From contig NZ_JAEKMH010000001.1 in the NCBI RefSeq assembly GCF_016411825.1, forward strand, positions 186,001-250,000: DNA of 64,000 nt, given 5' to 3'. Position 1 is the stretch's first letter. The number at the start of each line of letters is the position of its first letter. Position numbers and translations under genes: made by a program. A model generated the notes under the pieces. That model searched no databases. It saw only the letters and a program-made list of their open reading frames with translations, and was not told the DNA's origin. The stretch comes from Devosia sediminis. Its GTDB lineage: Bacteria; Pseudomonadota; Alphaproteobacteria; Rhizobiales; Devosiaceae. This document shows positions 17,922 to 26,888 of this stretch, one piece after another.

Positions 17922-18587
17922 GTGGCCCTGCCCATAAATGCCATCAATTCCTATGCCGAGGGCGCGTTCAAGCAAGTGCCGGGACTGGCGGGCCTGCATC
18001 GGATGACCGAACTCTTGCTGGCAGAACATGTGCCCGAGACGGGGCGCGTGCTGGTGCTGGGCGCAGGCGGCGGCATCGAGCTTCGCAATCTTGCGGCAAG
18101 CCATGCCGGATGGCATCTCGACGGTGTGGATCCGTCCGAGAGCATGCTGGAGGTGGCACGCGTTGCAATGACTGAATTTGGAGACCGGGTGGCTCTCTAT
18201 CGCGGCACGATCGGGGACGCGCCCGATGGTCCCTATGATGGCGCGACATCGCTGCTGGTCTTCCACTTCATTCCGCTGGCGGAGCGGCTGGAGACGCTGC
18301 GCGGGCTGCACCGGCGGTTGAAGCCGGGCGCGCCGCTGGTGCTGGCGCATATGAGTTTTGCGCAGGAAGAGGCCAGCCGCGAAATCTGGATGCGGCGGCA
18401 TGCGGCTTTCGCCATGTCCAATGGTGTCGACCCTGCGCATGCTGAGAGTGGCCGGCAGGCCATGCTGGAGCGGCTGCATCTGCTCGCGCCCGAAGCCGAA
18501 GAGGCCATGCTGGTGGACGCGGGATTCAGCGATGTGAGTCTGTTTTTCGCCGGCTTCGATTTCCGAGGCTGGGTCGCCTATGCCTAA
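17922..18587 (+). CDS. Class I SAM-dependent methyltransferase
   Basis: The 221-residue protein starts at GTG. It contains motif I VLVLGAGGGIELRNLA (about 44-59), an acidic residue after beta 2 (LDGVDPSESML) and the post-motif regions ATSLLVFHFIPL and KPGAPLVLAHMSF. The Gly-rich loop and acidic residue place it in the UbiE/Methyltransf_25 group acting on small molecules; the acceptor is unknown. A palindromic operator lies directly upstream. Its stop overlaps the convergent NTF2-like gene stop (CTAA). Confidence 0.82.
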   Translation: MALPINAINSYAEGAFKQVPGLAGLHRMTELLLAEHVPETGRVLVLGAGGGIELRNLAASHAGWHLDGVDPSESMLEVARVAMTEFGDRVALYRGTIGDAPDGPYDGATSLLVFHFIPLAERLETLRGLHRRLKPGAPLVLAHMSFAQEEASREIWMRRHAAFAMSNGVDPAHAESGRQAMLERLHLLAPEAEEAMLVDAGFSDVSLFFAGFDFRGWVAYA

Positions 18588-19045
18588 ATTGGCTTGCCCT
18601 CGTCGTCGACAAGGCCATGCTGCCTGAAAAGGCCAAGTTCATCTCCAGCGATGAAGGCAAAAATCTTCGGGCCGGCATCGGTGCGCTGGGTGAGGTAAGT
18701 GACGTCGAAGTCGATGGTGATGTCCGAGCCGTCCTTGCGGCGATAGCCGGAGCTGTAGAATACGCGCACGCGGTCGTGGTTATCGGCAATCTCGGTCACC
18801 TCGACGCGCTGGACCTTCATGCTCCTCGTGCCGATGGCCTTGTAGAACTGGTAGCCCTGTTCGAGCGTCTCGGTGAAACTCTCGTCGTTCTTGCCAACAT
18901 TGATGCCGCCGGCGGTCGCCAGTGCCATGAAGTCATCGGCGAAAAAGGACCGGATCAAGTCAGCTTCGACATGGTCCCCGAGCGACTGCTCATAGGCGTC
19001 GGCATAACGGCGGAAATGGGCGAGATAGTCGGATTGGGCTGGCAT
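18584..19045 (-). CDS. NTF2-like small-domain protein
   Basis: The 153-residue product from ATG 19045 begins MPAQSDYLAHFRRYADAYEQ and shows an NTF2/SnoaL-like pattern: helical N terminus, SFFADDFMALATAGGINVGK, then antiparallel strands through VRVFYSSGYRRKDGSDITID. No catalytic residues can be assigned. It lies 53 bases downstream of sseA on the same strand and could be cotranscribed with it. Confidence 0.65.
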   Translation of the reverse strand: MPAQSDYLAHFRRYADAYEQSLGDHVEADLIRSFFADDFMALATAGGINVGKNDESFTETLEQGYQFYKAIGTRSMKVQRVEVTEIADNHDRVRVFYSSGYRRKDGSDITIDFDVTYLTQRTDAGPKIFAFIAGDELGLFRQHGLVDDEGKPI

Positions 19046-19098
19046 TGCGGGACCTTTCCTCTTTGATCGAAAAAGGAAGAAGCGCCACTTTCGTTCCG

Positions 19099-19932
19099 TC
19101 AGCTCTCGATCTCGGCGTCCTTGTGGGCGCCCCATTCGGCCCATGAGCCGTCATAGACGGCCACGTCTTTGGCGCCCGCCTGCTCGAGGGCGAGGGCCAG
19201 GGTGACCGCAGTGATGCCGGAGCCGCAGGAGGTGATGATGGGCTTGGCCAGGTCGATGCCGCGATCGGCGAAAATCTGCCGGAGCTCGTCGGGCGACTTC
19301 AGTTTGCCCCCCTCGCTCAGCAGGCCCACCGGCACGTTGAAGCTGTCGGGGATATGACCGGATTTGAGGCCTGGGCGCGGTTCGGGGACTTCGCCATGGA
19401 AGCGCGGCGCGGGCCGGGCGTCGACCACCTGAGCCGCATGGCTGCGCAGGTTGGCGAACACGGTGGCGAAGTCGACGGCGGCGGTGGGATCGAAACTGGT
19501 TTCAAAATGCACCCGGTCCCGGGTAACGAGGCCGGCTTCGACGGGGCGCTTTTCGGCCCGCCATTTCGGCCCGCCACCTTCGAGGATCACCACGCTTTCG
19601 GCCCCGAAGGTGCGAAAGGTCCACCAGGCGCGCGGCGCGCTGAAGAGGCCCACTTCGTCATAAACAACAATGGTCTTGTCCTCGGAAATGCCGAGGGCGC
19701 CGACCGCGCGGGCGAAGTCCGCCGGGCTCGGGAGCATGTGCGGCAGGTCGGTCGTCGTATCGGCGATGCCGTCGATGTCGAAGAAGACGGCGCCAGGAAT
19801 GTGCCCCGCGAGGTATTCGGCCTGCGCATTGCGGGCGGCATTGGGCATGTGCCAACTGGCATCGACCACGACAACCTGCGGATCGCGGAGGTGAGCGGCC
19901 AGCCAGTCGGTGGAAACGAACGGATTTTCCAT
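19099..19932 (-). CDS. sseA: 3-mercaptopyruvate sulfurtransferase
   Basis: From ATG 19932 (MENPFVSTDWLAAHL) the protein is 277 residues with two rhodanese domains. The first is inactive; the second has the active loop CGSGITA (Cys236), the signature that separates mercaptopyruvate sulfurtransferases from thiosulfate sulfurtransferases (CRKGVT). Other family blocks are HIPGAVFFDID, GGGPKWRAEKRPVE and RFHGEVPEPRPGLKSGHIP. It transfers sulfane sulfur from 3-mercaptopyruvate to acceptors such as cyanide or thiols in the cytoplasm. Confidence 0.93.
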   Translation of the reverse strand: MENPFVSTDWLAAHLRDPQVVVVDASWHMPNAARNAQAEYLAGHIPGAVFFDIDGIADTTTDLPHMLPSPADFARAVGALGISEDKTIVVYDEVGLFSAPRAWWTFRTFGAESVVILEGGGPKWRAEKRPVEAGLVTRDRVHFETSFDPTAAVDFATVFANLRSHAAQVVDARPAPRFHGEVPEPRPGLKSGHIPDSFNVPVGLLSEGGKLKSPDELRQIFADRGIDLAKPIITSCGSGITAVTLALALEQAGAKDVAVYDGSWAEWGAHKDAEIES

Positions 19933-20017
19933 TGGCACGACTCCCAATTGACCGGCGCAGAATGATCGCGACGGGCGGCGGGGTCAAACGCCAAATGGTA
20001 TTGGCCGATCCCGCCAA

Positions 20018-21007
20018 TCAGGCGGCGCCAAGCACAAGCACATCGCGCGCGGCCAGATGCAGGGTCACCTGGTCTCCGCGCTGGGGTGGCGCTGCGTTGG
20101 CATTGAACGTGTCGATGCTGAGCGGGGTGCCCTCGACATCGACCTTGAGGCGCAGCACCGAGCCCATGAAGCCGATATCGGAAACGGTGCCGACGAGTGT
20201 GGTATCGGTATCGGGGCGAGGGCTCAGCGAAATGAGTTCGGGACGGATGGCGCGATCGGCGCCGAAGGTGGCGTGCGGCAGGGCGTTGAGATGGCCCACG
20301 AAGGTGGCGGCGAAGCGGGTCGCGGGGCGGTTGTAGATGTCGTGCGGCGTGCCGAGCTGCTCGATATTGCCGGCATTCATCACCACGACGCGGTCGGAGA
20401 TGGACAGTGCCTCTTCCTGGTCGTGGGTGACGAAGACGGTGGTGATGCCCAATTCGCGCTGGATGGCGCGGATCTGTTCGCGGAGGGATACGCGGATCTT
20501 GGCGTCGAGGGCCGAAAGCGGTTCGTCGAGCAGGAGGAGACGCGGGCGCGGGGCGATGGCGCGAGCAAGGGCCACGCGCTGCTGCTGACCACCGGACATT
20601 TCGTAGGGGTAGCGCTTGTCGTAGCCGGGCAGGCCGATGAGCTTCAGCATCTCGTCCACCCGGGCGCGGCGCTGTTCGCGCGGCACGCCGGCAACCTTGA
20701 GGCCGAAGGCGATGTTGTCGCCGACGGTGAGGTTCGGGAAGAGCGCATAGGCCTGGAACACCATGCCGAGCTTGCGCTCATTGGGCCTCAGGCCAGTGAT
20801 GTCCTTGCCATCGACATGGATCGCGCCACCGTTCGGGGTCTCGAAGCCGGCGATCATCCTGAGGATGGTGGTCTTGCCGCAGCCCGAGGGCCCGAGCAGG
20901 GAGATGAACTCGCCCTTGTCGAAGCCGAAGCTGACGCCTTTGACCACCTGGTTGGCGCCATAGGACTTGCTGAGATTGTCGACGCGGAGGAAGTGCTGGT
21001 CGCTCAT
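20018..21007 (-). CDS. ABC importer ATPase, iron/polyamine type (PotA/FbpC-like)
   Basis: The 329-residue protein has Walker A GPSGCGKT, Q-loop, signature EMSGGQQQRVALARA, Walker B LLLLDEPLSALD and the H-loop VFVTHDQEEAL, followed by a TOBE domain (about 240-329). This is the CUT1/PotA/FbpC layout. It is the last gene of an operon (binding protein, two permeases, ATPase) and energises import through the two permeases just upstream. Substrate is not predictable from the ATPase. Confidence 0.9.
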   Translation of the reverse strand: MSDQHFLRVDNLSKSYGANQVVKGVSFGFDKGEFISLLGPSGCGKTTILRMIAGFETPNGGAIHVDGKDITGLRPNERKLGMVFQAYALFPNLTVGDNIAFGLKVAGVPREQRRARVDEMLKLIGLPGYDKRYPYEMSGGQQQRVALARAIAPRPRLLLLDEPLSALDAKIRVSLREQIRAIQRELGITTVFVTHDQEEALSISDRVVVMNAGNIEQLGTPHDIYNRPATRFAATFVGHLNALPHATFGADRAIRPELISLSPRPDTDTTLVGTVSDIGFMGSVLRLKVDVEGTPLSIDTFNANAAPPQRGDQVTLHLAARDVLVLGAA

Positions 21008-21012
21008 AGGGA

Positions 21013-21804
21013 TCAGTCCGTGCGGGCGGAGGTGCGCGGCGCGAAGCGCGCCAGGAGCTGGATCATGCCCATGGCCCCCCAGGTGATGATGAAGGAAAGG
21101 ATGGCGAGGGCCGAGGGTTCGTAGGCGCGGTTGGCGCCCACGATCTGCAGATAGGGGCCAAAGCCCGGGCGGTTGAGGAGGCTGGTGATGGTGAACTCGC
21201 CAATGACGATGGCGAAGGTCAGGAAGGCGCCCGACAGCACGGCGACCAGGATATTGGGCAGGATGACCGTGGCGATGATGCGCGGCGTATCGGCGCCCAT
21301 GATCTGCGCGGCCTCGGTCAGGGTCTTGATGTCGATGGCGCGCATCCCGGTATCGACGGCGCGATACATGTAAGGCAGGGCGAGGGTCACATAGGCGCAG
21401 GTTAGCAGGATATCGGTGCCAAGGGCCGAGCCGGTGAAGGGAATGACCGAGGATGAATTGTAGAGCCGGATGTATCCATAGACGAGCACGATGGCCGGGA
21501 TGATGAGCGGCAGGAGGGTGATGAATTCCATGAGCGGCCGCAGATGGGGCAGGCGCAGGCGGACGAAATAGACCGCCGGGACCACGACCAGAACGCCCAC
21601 CACGATGGCGAGCAAGCCGACCAGCGAAGAATAAAGGAAGGTCGCCTGGAAATCGGGGTCGGCAAAGACCGAAGCATAGGCGTCGAAGCTATAATAGCCG
21701 CGCCGCATCTTGAGCGAGAATTCGAACGTGGCGATCAGCGGCACGAGGAAATAGGCGGCGCCGAGACCAAAGACCAGCCAGGACCAGAACTTGTCGGCTT
21801 TCAT
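21013..21804 (-). CDS. ABC importer permease 2, iron/polyamine type
   Basis: The 263-residue PotC-like permease from ATG 21804 has about six hydrophobic spans and the EAA loop TLTEAAQIMGADTPRIIATVILPN for docking to the ATPase. It overlaps permease 1 by ATGA and ends 5 bases before the ATPase gene. The reading frame continues far upstream without a stop, but that extension overlaps permease 1 entirely and is rejected. Confidence 0.9.
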   Translation of the reverse strand: MKADKFWSWLVFGLGAAYFLVPLIATFEFSLKMRRGYYSFDAYASVFADPDFQATFLYSSLVGLLAIVVGVLVVVPAVYFVRLRLPHLRPLMEFITLLPLIIPAIVLVYGYIRLYNSSSVIPFTGSALGTDILLTCAYVTLALPYMYRAVDTGMRAIDIKTLTEAAQIMGADTPRIIATVILPNILVAVLSGAFLTFAIVIGEFTITSLLNRPGFGPYLQIVGANRAYEPSALAILSFIITWGAMGMIQLLARFAPRTSARTD

Positions 21805-22688
21805 CGCATCCACCTTTCGGCGCGGGCCGAGATGACGAGGTAGAGGATGTTGGCCGCGGCGGTGATGATGATCATGCCCAGGGCGAGGGCCGCGCCGAGG
21901 CCGGGATTTTGCAAGGCATCGCCGCGGATCTGCGCATAGAGCAGGATGGGCACGATGTTGAGCGAGGACCCGGTCAGCGCATAGGCTGTAGCGATGGCGC
22001 CGAAGGCATTGGCGAACAGGAGGCTGAGGGTGCCGAGGAAACTTGGCCAGAGGATGGGGAAGCCGACATAGAGCCAGAACTGCAGCGGCGTCGCGCCCAG
22101 CGTTTGCGAGGCCTCGCTCCACTCCCTTTTCAACCCATCGATGGCCGGGGCGATCATCAGGATCATCAGCGGAATCTGGAAATAGAGATAGGTGAGGGTC
22201 AGGCCCCAGAAGCTGAGGATGTTGAAGCCGGCGCGATAGATGTCGATGTCGAAGACGGTCTTCAGGATGATGGTGACGAGGCCCAGGCGGCCCAGCGTCG
22301 AGATGAAGGCGAAGGCGAGCGGCACGCCGGCAAAATTCGAGGCGACGCCGGAAAAGGTCATGACGGCGGAGCGCAGGCCATCGGGCAGGCGGCCGCGGAT
22401 GATGGCGAGCGCGATGGCGAGGCCGGCCAAGGCGCCGAGAATGGCGGAGGCGCCGGAAATGCGGATGGAAATCCAGTAGGCGGCGAGGATCTGCTCGGTG
22501 AAGAGGCCGGCAATGTTGTCGAGGGTCAGTTGCCCATCGCGGCCAACAAAGGCGGCTCCCACGAGATAGAGCGTGGGCAGAATGAGGAACATCACCGCAA
22601 AGAGAATGAATGGCGCGACGCCCAGCCATTCGAAAGACAGGCGGCGGGGACGCGCGGTGGTGGCAGTCGGGATGACGGTGTCGGTCAT
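21801..22688 (-). CDS. ABC importer permease 1, iron/polyamine type
   Basis: The 295-residue PotB-like permease has a cytoplasmic N terminus, about six hydrophobic spans and the EAA-type loop EWSEASQTLGATPLQFWLYV. It is preceded by a palindromic repeat and a stem-loop separating it from the binding-protein gene, so membrane components may be expressed at lower level than the binding protein. Confidence 0.9.
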   Translation of the reverse strand: MTDTVIPTATTARPRRLSFEWLGVAPFILFAVMFLILPTLYLVGAAFVGRDGQLTLDNIAGLFTEQILAAYWISIRISGASAILGALAGLAIALAIIRGRLPDGLRSAVMTFSGVASNFAGVPLAFAFISTLGRLGLVTIILKTVFDIDIYRAGFNILSFWGLTLTYLYFQIPLMILMIAPAIDGLKREWSEASQTLGATPLQFWLYVGFPILWPSFLGTLSLLFANAFGAIATAYALTGSSLNIVPILLYAQIRGDALQNPGLGAALALGMIIITAAANILYLVISARAERWMR

Positions 22689-22727
22689 GAGCGACTCGGG
22701 ATGGACGAGGTATCTTCACCCACCGGC

Positions 22728-22798
22728 TGTCATCCCGGCCTTGTGCCGGGATCCATCCTGAGATCTCAAGATGGGCCCCGGCTTTCGCCGGGGTGACA
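22728..22798. repeat. REP-like interspersed palindrome inside the ABC operon
   Basis: TGTCATCCCGGC...GCCGGGATCCATC faces GATGGGCCCCGGC...GCCGGGGTGACA around a central AGATCT. Each arm is itself a small palindrome, so the unit folds as two hairpins or one long one. It is non-coding and resembles GTCATCCCGGC-type intergenic repeats common in alphaproteobacteria. Confidence 0.75.
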
Positions 22799-22816
22799 AT
22801 CGAGTTTTTTTAGGGT

Positions 22817-22840
22817 GAGACGCGCCCGAGGGCGCGTCTC
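22817..22840 (-). other. 3' stem-loop after the binding-protein gene
   Basis: GAGACGCGCC and GGCGCGTCTC form a perfect 10-bp stem with a 4-base loop, 8 bases past the binding-protein stop. On the transcribed strand it is followed by an A-run and not a U-run, so it more likely stabilises the mRNA 3' end than terminates transcription. Confidence 0.55.
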
Positions 22841-22848
22841 AGGGTGCA

Positions 22849-23961
22849 TCACTCAGAAACGTTGGCGCCGACGGTGGAGTCCCAGCCTGATGTGATCACT
22901 TCCTTGGCGGCGTTCTGCTGCTCGATGGTCGGGAACACGGCCTTGGCATAGGCTTCGGCAGGCGGCAGGGCGTCGAGCATGTCCTGCGGGATCTTGCCGG
23001 CCTCGGCCAGGGCGTTGAAGCGGATCGGGTGGCAGTAGCCCTCGAGCCAGCCGAGCTGACCTTCGTCGGAATAAAGGTATTCCATCCAGAGCTTGGCGGC
23101 GTTCGGATGCGGGGCGTGGGCCGAGATGGCCTGGACATAGACGCCGGCGACAACGCCGGTTTCCGGGACCACGATCTCGGCAGCCGGATTGCCTTCGAAG
23201 CTGTCGCGCCAAGCGAGCAGGTTATAGTCCCAGGCGATCAGGATCGGGGTCGTGCCCTGGGCAACCGAAGCGGCCTTGCCGATGACGGGCACGAAGTTGC
23301 CGGCGTCGTTCACGGCCTTGAAGAAGTCGACGCCGGCCTGGGCAGCGCCTTCGTCCGAACCGGTCTGGGCGAGGCCAGCGGCATAAACGGACTGAATGGC
23401 CTGGGCCGAAGCGCGCGGATCGCCGGCTAGGGCGACGGCATTGGCATATTCGGGATTGGTCAGGTCGGACCAGTCGGTGGGCAGGGTGGTGACCAGATCG
23501 GTGTTCACCAGCATGGCCATGGCGCCGTAGTAGTCGCCGTACCAATAGCCTTCCGCATCCTTGGCATCGTCAGGGATCTCGTCCCAGGTCGAAACCTTGT
23601 ACGGCTGCAGCAGGCCTTCGTCCTTGGCCTGCGGGCCGAAGGCGAGGCCGATATCGAGCACGTCGGGCGCCTGCGGGCCGGTATTGCCGATATTGGCGCG
23701 GACGGCTTCGAGCTCGTCGGCAGAACCGGCATCCGGGTTCAGCTCGTTGACGGTGATGCCGGGATACTTGGCCTTGAAGCCTTCGATGACCTTGCCATAG
23801 CCGCACCAGTTGTGGGGGAGGGCGATGGTGGTCAGCGTGCCCTCGGCCTTGGCGGCTTCATAAAGGGCATCGAGATCGGTCTGGGCGAAGACCGGAGCGG
23901 CCAGGCTCAGCACGGTCAGCAGCGAAACCGAGGTGGTCAGTGCGGACTTGAAGGTCGTCAT
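22849..23961 (-). CDS. ABC importer periplasmic binding protein, iron/polyamine type
   Basis: The 370-residue protein has a signal peptide ending in APVFAQ (about residue 27) and a type II periplasmic-binding fold: LYEAAKAEGTLTTIALPHNW, DVLDIGLAFG, YWYGDYYGAMAMLVNTD, WMEYLYSDEGQ. It is closest to the family-1 extracellular binding proteins that carry Fe3+, thiamine or polyamines. GAGGG precedes the ATG. As first gene of the operon it sets specificity, but the ligand cannot be read from sequence. Confidence 0.88.
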   Translation of the reverse strand: MTTFKSALTTSVSLLTVLSLAAPVFAQTDLDALYEAAKAEGTLTTIALPHNWCGYGKVIEGFKAKYPGITVNELNPDAGSADELEAVRANIGNTGPQAPDVLDIGLAFGPQAKDEGLLQPYKVSTWDEIPDDAKDAEGYWYGDYYGAMAMLVNTDLVTTLPTDWSDLTNPEYANAVALAGDPRASAQAIQSVYAAGLAQTGSDEGAAQAGVDFFKAVNDAGNFVPVIGKAASVAQGTTPILIAWDYNLLAWRDSFEGNPAAEIVVPETGVVAGVYVQAISAHAPHPNAAKLWMEYLYSDEGQLGWLEGYCHPIRFNALAEAGKIPQDMLDALPPAEAYAKAVFPTIEQQNAAKEVITSGWDSTVGANVSE

Positions 23962-24085
23962 GTGGGAAATCCCTCTGATGTCGTTCGGGCGCCGGGAAAG
24001 CGCCAGACGGCAGCGGATTAGAGGGCGGTCATGTCACTCCGATAACGGAATCATGACACCGGGACGACAGTGCAGGGGAGCCGGT

Positions 24086-25105
24086 TCAGGCGCGTGGGGC
24101 GGGGCCGGAACTTTCGCGCAGCACAAGCTCGACGGGCCAGAGTTCGTGCACGTCAGCCTGCGGCTTGCCGGCGAGAATCTGGGTGATGAGTTCGGCGATA
24201 CGGGTGCCGGCCTGGCGGATCGACGAGCGGGTCGTCGACATGGAGGGGTACATGTTATCGGCGTTGAGATAGGGGAAAACGTCATCATGAGCGATCATGG
24301 AGACATCGGTGCCCAGTTGCAGACCGGCCTGGCGGATGGCGCGGAAGACGCCAAGAGCGGTCATCATCGAGCCGGCGAGAAAGGCGGTGGGACGCGGCTT
24401 GAGCTCCAGCATGGCCTGGGCCAGGCGGAAGGCAATTTCATCGGTGAAGGCGGAATTGCTCAGCAGCGCCGGATCGACAGCCACGCCACGGGTGGTCAGC
24501 GCGGCGCGGTAGCCGATTTCGCGATGCTCGGCAAAGGTGCGGCCCTTGACGCCATTGAGCAGCGCGATGCGGCGATGGCCGAGATCGAGCAGGTGGCTGG
24601 TGGCGCGTTCGAGGGCGCTGGTATTGTCGATGTCGAGCCAGGCGACGGGCTGGCCGATATTGGTGCGGCCATGCAGCACGAAGGGGATCTTGAGCTCGGT
24701 CAGCAATTCGGCGCGCTCGTCGCTGACGGTTGGGGAGTGGAGGATGACGGCGTCGACCTTCTGGCTGGCGGCGAGACGGCGATAGGCGGCCAGTTCCTCC
24801 TGGTGGCTGCCGACGGTGGAAACCAGCATGTCGATCTCCTGCCCGGCCATGTAACTGCCCACGCCGGAAAGAAATTCGGACATGTGGGGGCCCAGTTCGT
24901 CGGCGCCGCGCAGCACGAGACCAATGGCACCGGCACGGCCGGTGGCGAGCCGCAGGGCGCTGGCATTGGGCCGGTAGCCAAGCTGGTCGGCGGCGTCGGC
25001 GACCCGGCGGCGCGTGGCCTCATTGACTTCCGGATAGCCGTTGAGCGCACGGCTGACCGTGGTTTGCGACAGGCCGAGATGCTCGGCGAGGTCTTTCAAT
25101 CTCAT
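24086..25105 (-). CDS. thuR: LacI-family regulator of the trehalose operon (ThuR-like)
   Basis: The 339-residue protein from ATG 25105 begins MRLKDLAEHLGLSQTTVSRA, a perfect LacI HTH, with hinge region GYRPNASALRLATGR and a periplasmic-binding-like sugar-sensing domain. It is divergent from thuE, and the shared 491-base gap contains several AAA(G)CG(C/A)TTT half-palindromes typical for LacI operators. By position and class it matches ThuR of Sinorhizobium, which controls thuEFGKAB. The gene name rests mainly on context. Confidence 0.85.
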   Translation of the reverse strand: MRLKDLAEHLGLSQTTVSRALNGYPEVNEATRRRVADAADQLGYRPNASALRLATGRAGAIGLVLRGADELGPHMSEFLSGVGSYMAGQEIDMLVSTVGSHQEELAAYRRLAASQKVDAVILHSPTVSDERAELLTELKIPFVLHGRTNIGQPVAWLDIDNTSALERATSHLLDLGHRRIALLNGVKGRTFAEHREIGYRAALTTRGVAVDPALLSNSAFTDEIAFRLAQAMLELKPRPTAFLAGSMMTALGVFRAIRQAGLQLGTDVSMIAHDDVFPYLNADNMYPSMSTTRSSIRQAGTRIAELITQILAGKPQADVHELWPVELVLRESSGPAPRA

Positions 25106-25241
25106 AGCGGCGATGCGGCCCGGATGGTGTGAAGTGCCGGCGCGCCGCAGTCTCGAGGGCGCCAAAAACCGGTCGTATCAGCCATTAGGGCAGGCGGCGT
25201 CCTTTGAACAGGGCTTGCCGCCATTCTCCTCCCAAACGCAT

Positions 25242-25258
25242 TCAAAGCGATTTCAAAT
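25242..25258. promoter_or_regulatory. LacI-type operator near thuR
   Basis: TTCAAAGCGATTTCAAA has the AAAnCGnTTT core of LacI-family operators and lies 137 bases upstream of the thuR start. Confidence 0.5.
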
Positions 25259-25273
25259 TTTGATGCAAGAGGC

Positions 25274-25288
25274 TGAAATCGTTTGAAG
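25274..25288. promoter_or_regulatory. LacI-type operator, second copy
   Basis: CTGAAATCGTTTGAA read on the other strand is TTCAAACGATTTCAG, nearly the same as the site 32 bases away, giving two sites about three helical turns apart. Confidence 0.5.
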
Positions 25289-25459
25289 GCGTTGAGGTGC
25301 GTACATCAGTCAGGTCAGCTTCAATTTTAACGATTCCGGATGCGGGTTCGTATTAAGTCACTGAAATATATTCTGAAAAATCCGACGAAGCGCGAAAGTC
25401 GTAAGAATCCTGCAGGCCGCCGCTTGACAGTTTTTCGGGCGTCTGGTTCCTTATCATCC

Positions 25460-25469
25460 AAAGCGCTTT
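25460..25469. promoter_or_regulatory. LacI-type operator proximal to thuE
   Basis: AAAGCGCTTT is a perfect 10-base palindrome 127 bases upstream of thuE and 30 bases after a TTGACA box, a position suited to repression of thuE transcription. Confidence 0.55.
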
Positions 25470-25596
25470 AAAACGAAACTGAATACCGGTTCGCCAGAGC
25501 GCTTTTGAAGGGGGAGGAAAATCGGGTCCGGCGCTGCGGCGCGGAACCCCTTTTGCACGCCTCTCCCGCAACAGTTTCTTTCGGGAGGAATTTCCA

Positions 25597-26865
25597 ATGA
25601 AGTTGAAGACGCTGCTCGTTTCGATGATGGCGAGCGTGACGCTGGTGGCCGGCGTGGCCCAGGCGGCCGAACTGTCCATCGTTTCCGGCGATACCGGTAC
25701 GGGCCTCGAATTCCTGCGCGGCCAGCTCGACAAGTTCGAAGCCGATACCGGCCATACCGTGACCATCGTGCCGATGCCCTCGTCCACGACCGACCAGTTC
25801 GGCCAGTACAAGCTGTGGCTGGCTGCCGGCAATACCGACATCGACGTGTACCAGACCGACGTGATCTGGGCTCCGCAGCTCGCCGACCAGTTCCTCGACC
25901 TCACCGAAGCCGCTGCCGACATCGTGGGCGACCACTTCCCCTCGATCATCGAGTCGCAGACCGTGAACGGCAAGCTCGTCGCCCTGCCGGCCTTTACCGA
26001 CGCTCCGGCGCTCTACTATCGCAAGGACCTGCTGGAAAAGCACGGCAAGGAAGTGCCGACCACCTGGGCCGAGCTTGAAGCGACCGCCAAGGAAATCATG
26101 GACGCCGAGCGCGCCGAAGGCAATGCCGAGATGTGGGGCTTCCTGTTCCAGGGCAATGCCTATGAAGGCCTGACCTGTAACGCCCTTGAATGGGTGAAGT
26201 CCTTCGGCGGCGGCCAGATCGTCGAGCCCGATGGGACGATCTCGATCAACAACGAACAGGCCGCTGCGGCCATCGACATGGTCGCCGGCTGGGTCGGCAA
26301 TATCTCTCCGGAAGGCAACCTGGCCTATATGGAAGAAGAAAGCCGTGGCGTCTGGCAGCTCGGCAATGCCGTGTTCCACCGCAACTGGCCCTATGCCTAC
26401 TCGCTCGGCAATGGCGCGGATTCGCCGATTGCCGGCAAGTTCGACGTCGCTCCGCTCCCGGCCGGCGACGGCCCGGATGCTCGTTCGGCTGCCACACTTG
26501 GCGGCTGGAACGTCGCCGTTTCCAAGTACTCGCCCGATCCGGAAGCCGCCACTGAACTGGCGCTCTACCTGGCTTCGGCTGAAGTGCAGAAGGAACGTGC
26601 ACTGATGCAGTCCAACCTGCCCACGATCGAAGCGCTCTATGACGACGCCGACATCGCAGCCGGCCAGCCGATCATCCCGGCCTGGAAGGAAATCTTCCAG
26701 AACGCTGTGCCGCGTCCGTCCGCCCCGACCCAGGCCAAGTACAACGAGGTCTCCTCGCTGTTCTGGAGCGCCGTGCACGACACGCTGTCGGGCAACGGCT
26801 CGGCTGCCGAGAACCTCGAAGTGCTCGAAGCCGACCTGACCGATCTCAAGGGCGAAGCCTGGTAA
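25597..26865 (+). CDS. thuE: Trehalose/maltose ABC importer binding protein
   Basis: The 422-residue protein has a signal peptide ending in GVAQAAE (about residue 24) and a CUT1-type binding fold, with DVYQTDVIWAPQLADQFLDL, LPAFTDAPALYYRKDLLEKH, WGFLFQGNAYEGLTCNALEW and GGWNVAVSKYSPDPEAA. These blocks match ThuE/trehalose-maltose binding proteins. It heads a six-gene cluster in the order E-F-G-K-A-B seen in Sinorhizobium thu operons, which is the main reason for the name. It should deliver trehalose, and perhaps maltose or sucrose, to ThuFG. Confidence 0.9.
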   Translation: MKLKTLLVSMMASVTLVAGVAQAAELSIVSGDTGTGLEFLRGQLDKFEADTGHTVTIVPMPSSTTDQFGQYKLWLAAGNTDIDVYQTDVIWAPQLADQFLDLTEAAADIVGDHFPSIIESQTVNGKLVALPAFTDAPALYYRKDLLEKHGKEVPTTWAELEATAKEIMDAERAEGNAEMWGFLFQGNAYEGLTCNALEWVKSFGGGQIVEPDGTISINNEQAAAAIDMVAGWVGNISPEGNLAYMEEESRGVWQLGNAVFHRNWPYAYSLGNGADSPIAGKFDVAPLPAGDGPDARSAATLGGWNVAVSKYSPDPEAATELALYLASAEVQKERALMQSNLPTIEALYDDADIAAGQPIIPAWKEIFQNAVPRPSAPTQAKYNEVSSLFWSAVHDTLSGNGSAAENLEVLEADLTDLKGEAW

Positions 26866-26888
26866 GTCCTCCCAGGTAGCCCGAATAC

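Larger units (their letters stand above)
25106..25596. promoter_or_regulatory. thuR-thuE divergent control region
   Basis: No gene is seen in these 491 bases. It holds LacI-type sites at 25242-25258, 25274-25288 and 25460-25469, a TTGACA box at 25424-25429 whose best downstream TATCAT (25452) is 22 bases away, too far for a standard promoter, and the thuE ribosome site GGGAGGA (25580-25586). Confidence 0.6.

Noticed and set aside
21805..22719. Long N-terminal extension of permease 2 of the iron/polyamine-type importer.
   Set aside because: It runs out of frame through the whole permease 1 gene and is His/Arg-rich, a typical shadow of a GC-rich membrane-protein gene.
25424..25457. Sigma-70 promoter TTGACA...TATCAT for thuE.
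   Set aside because: Spacer is 22 bases, too long; only the TTGACA box is recorded.
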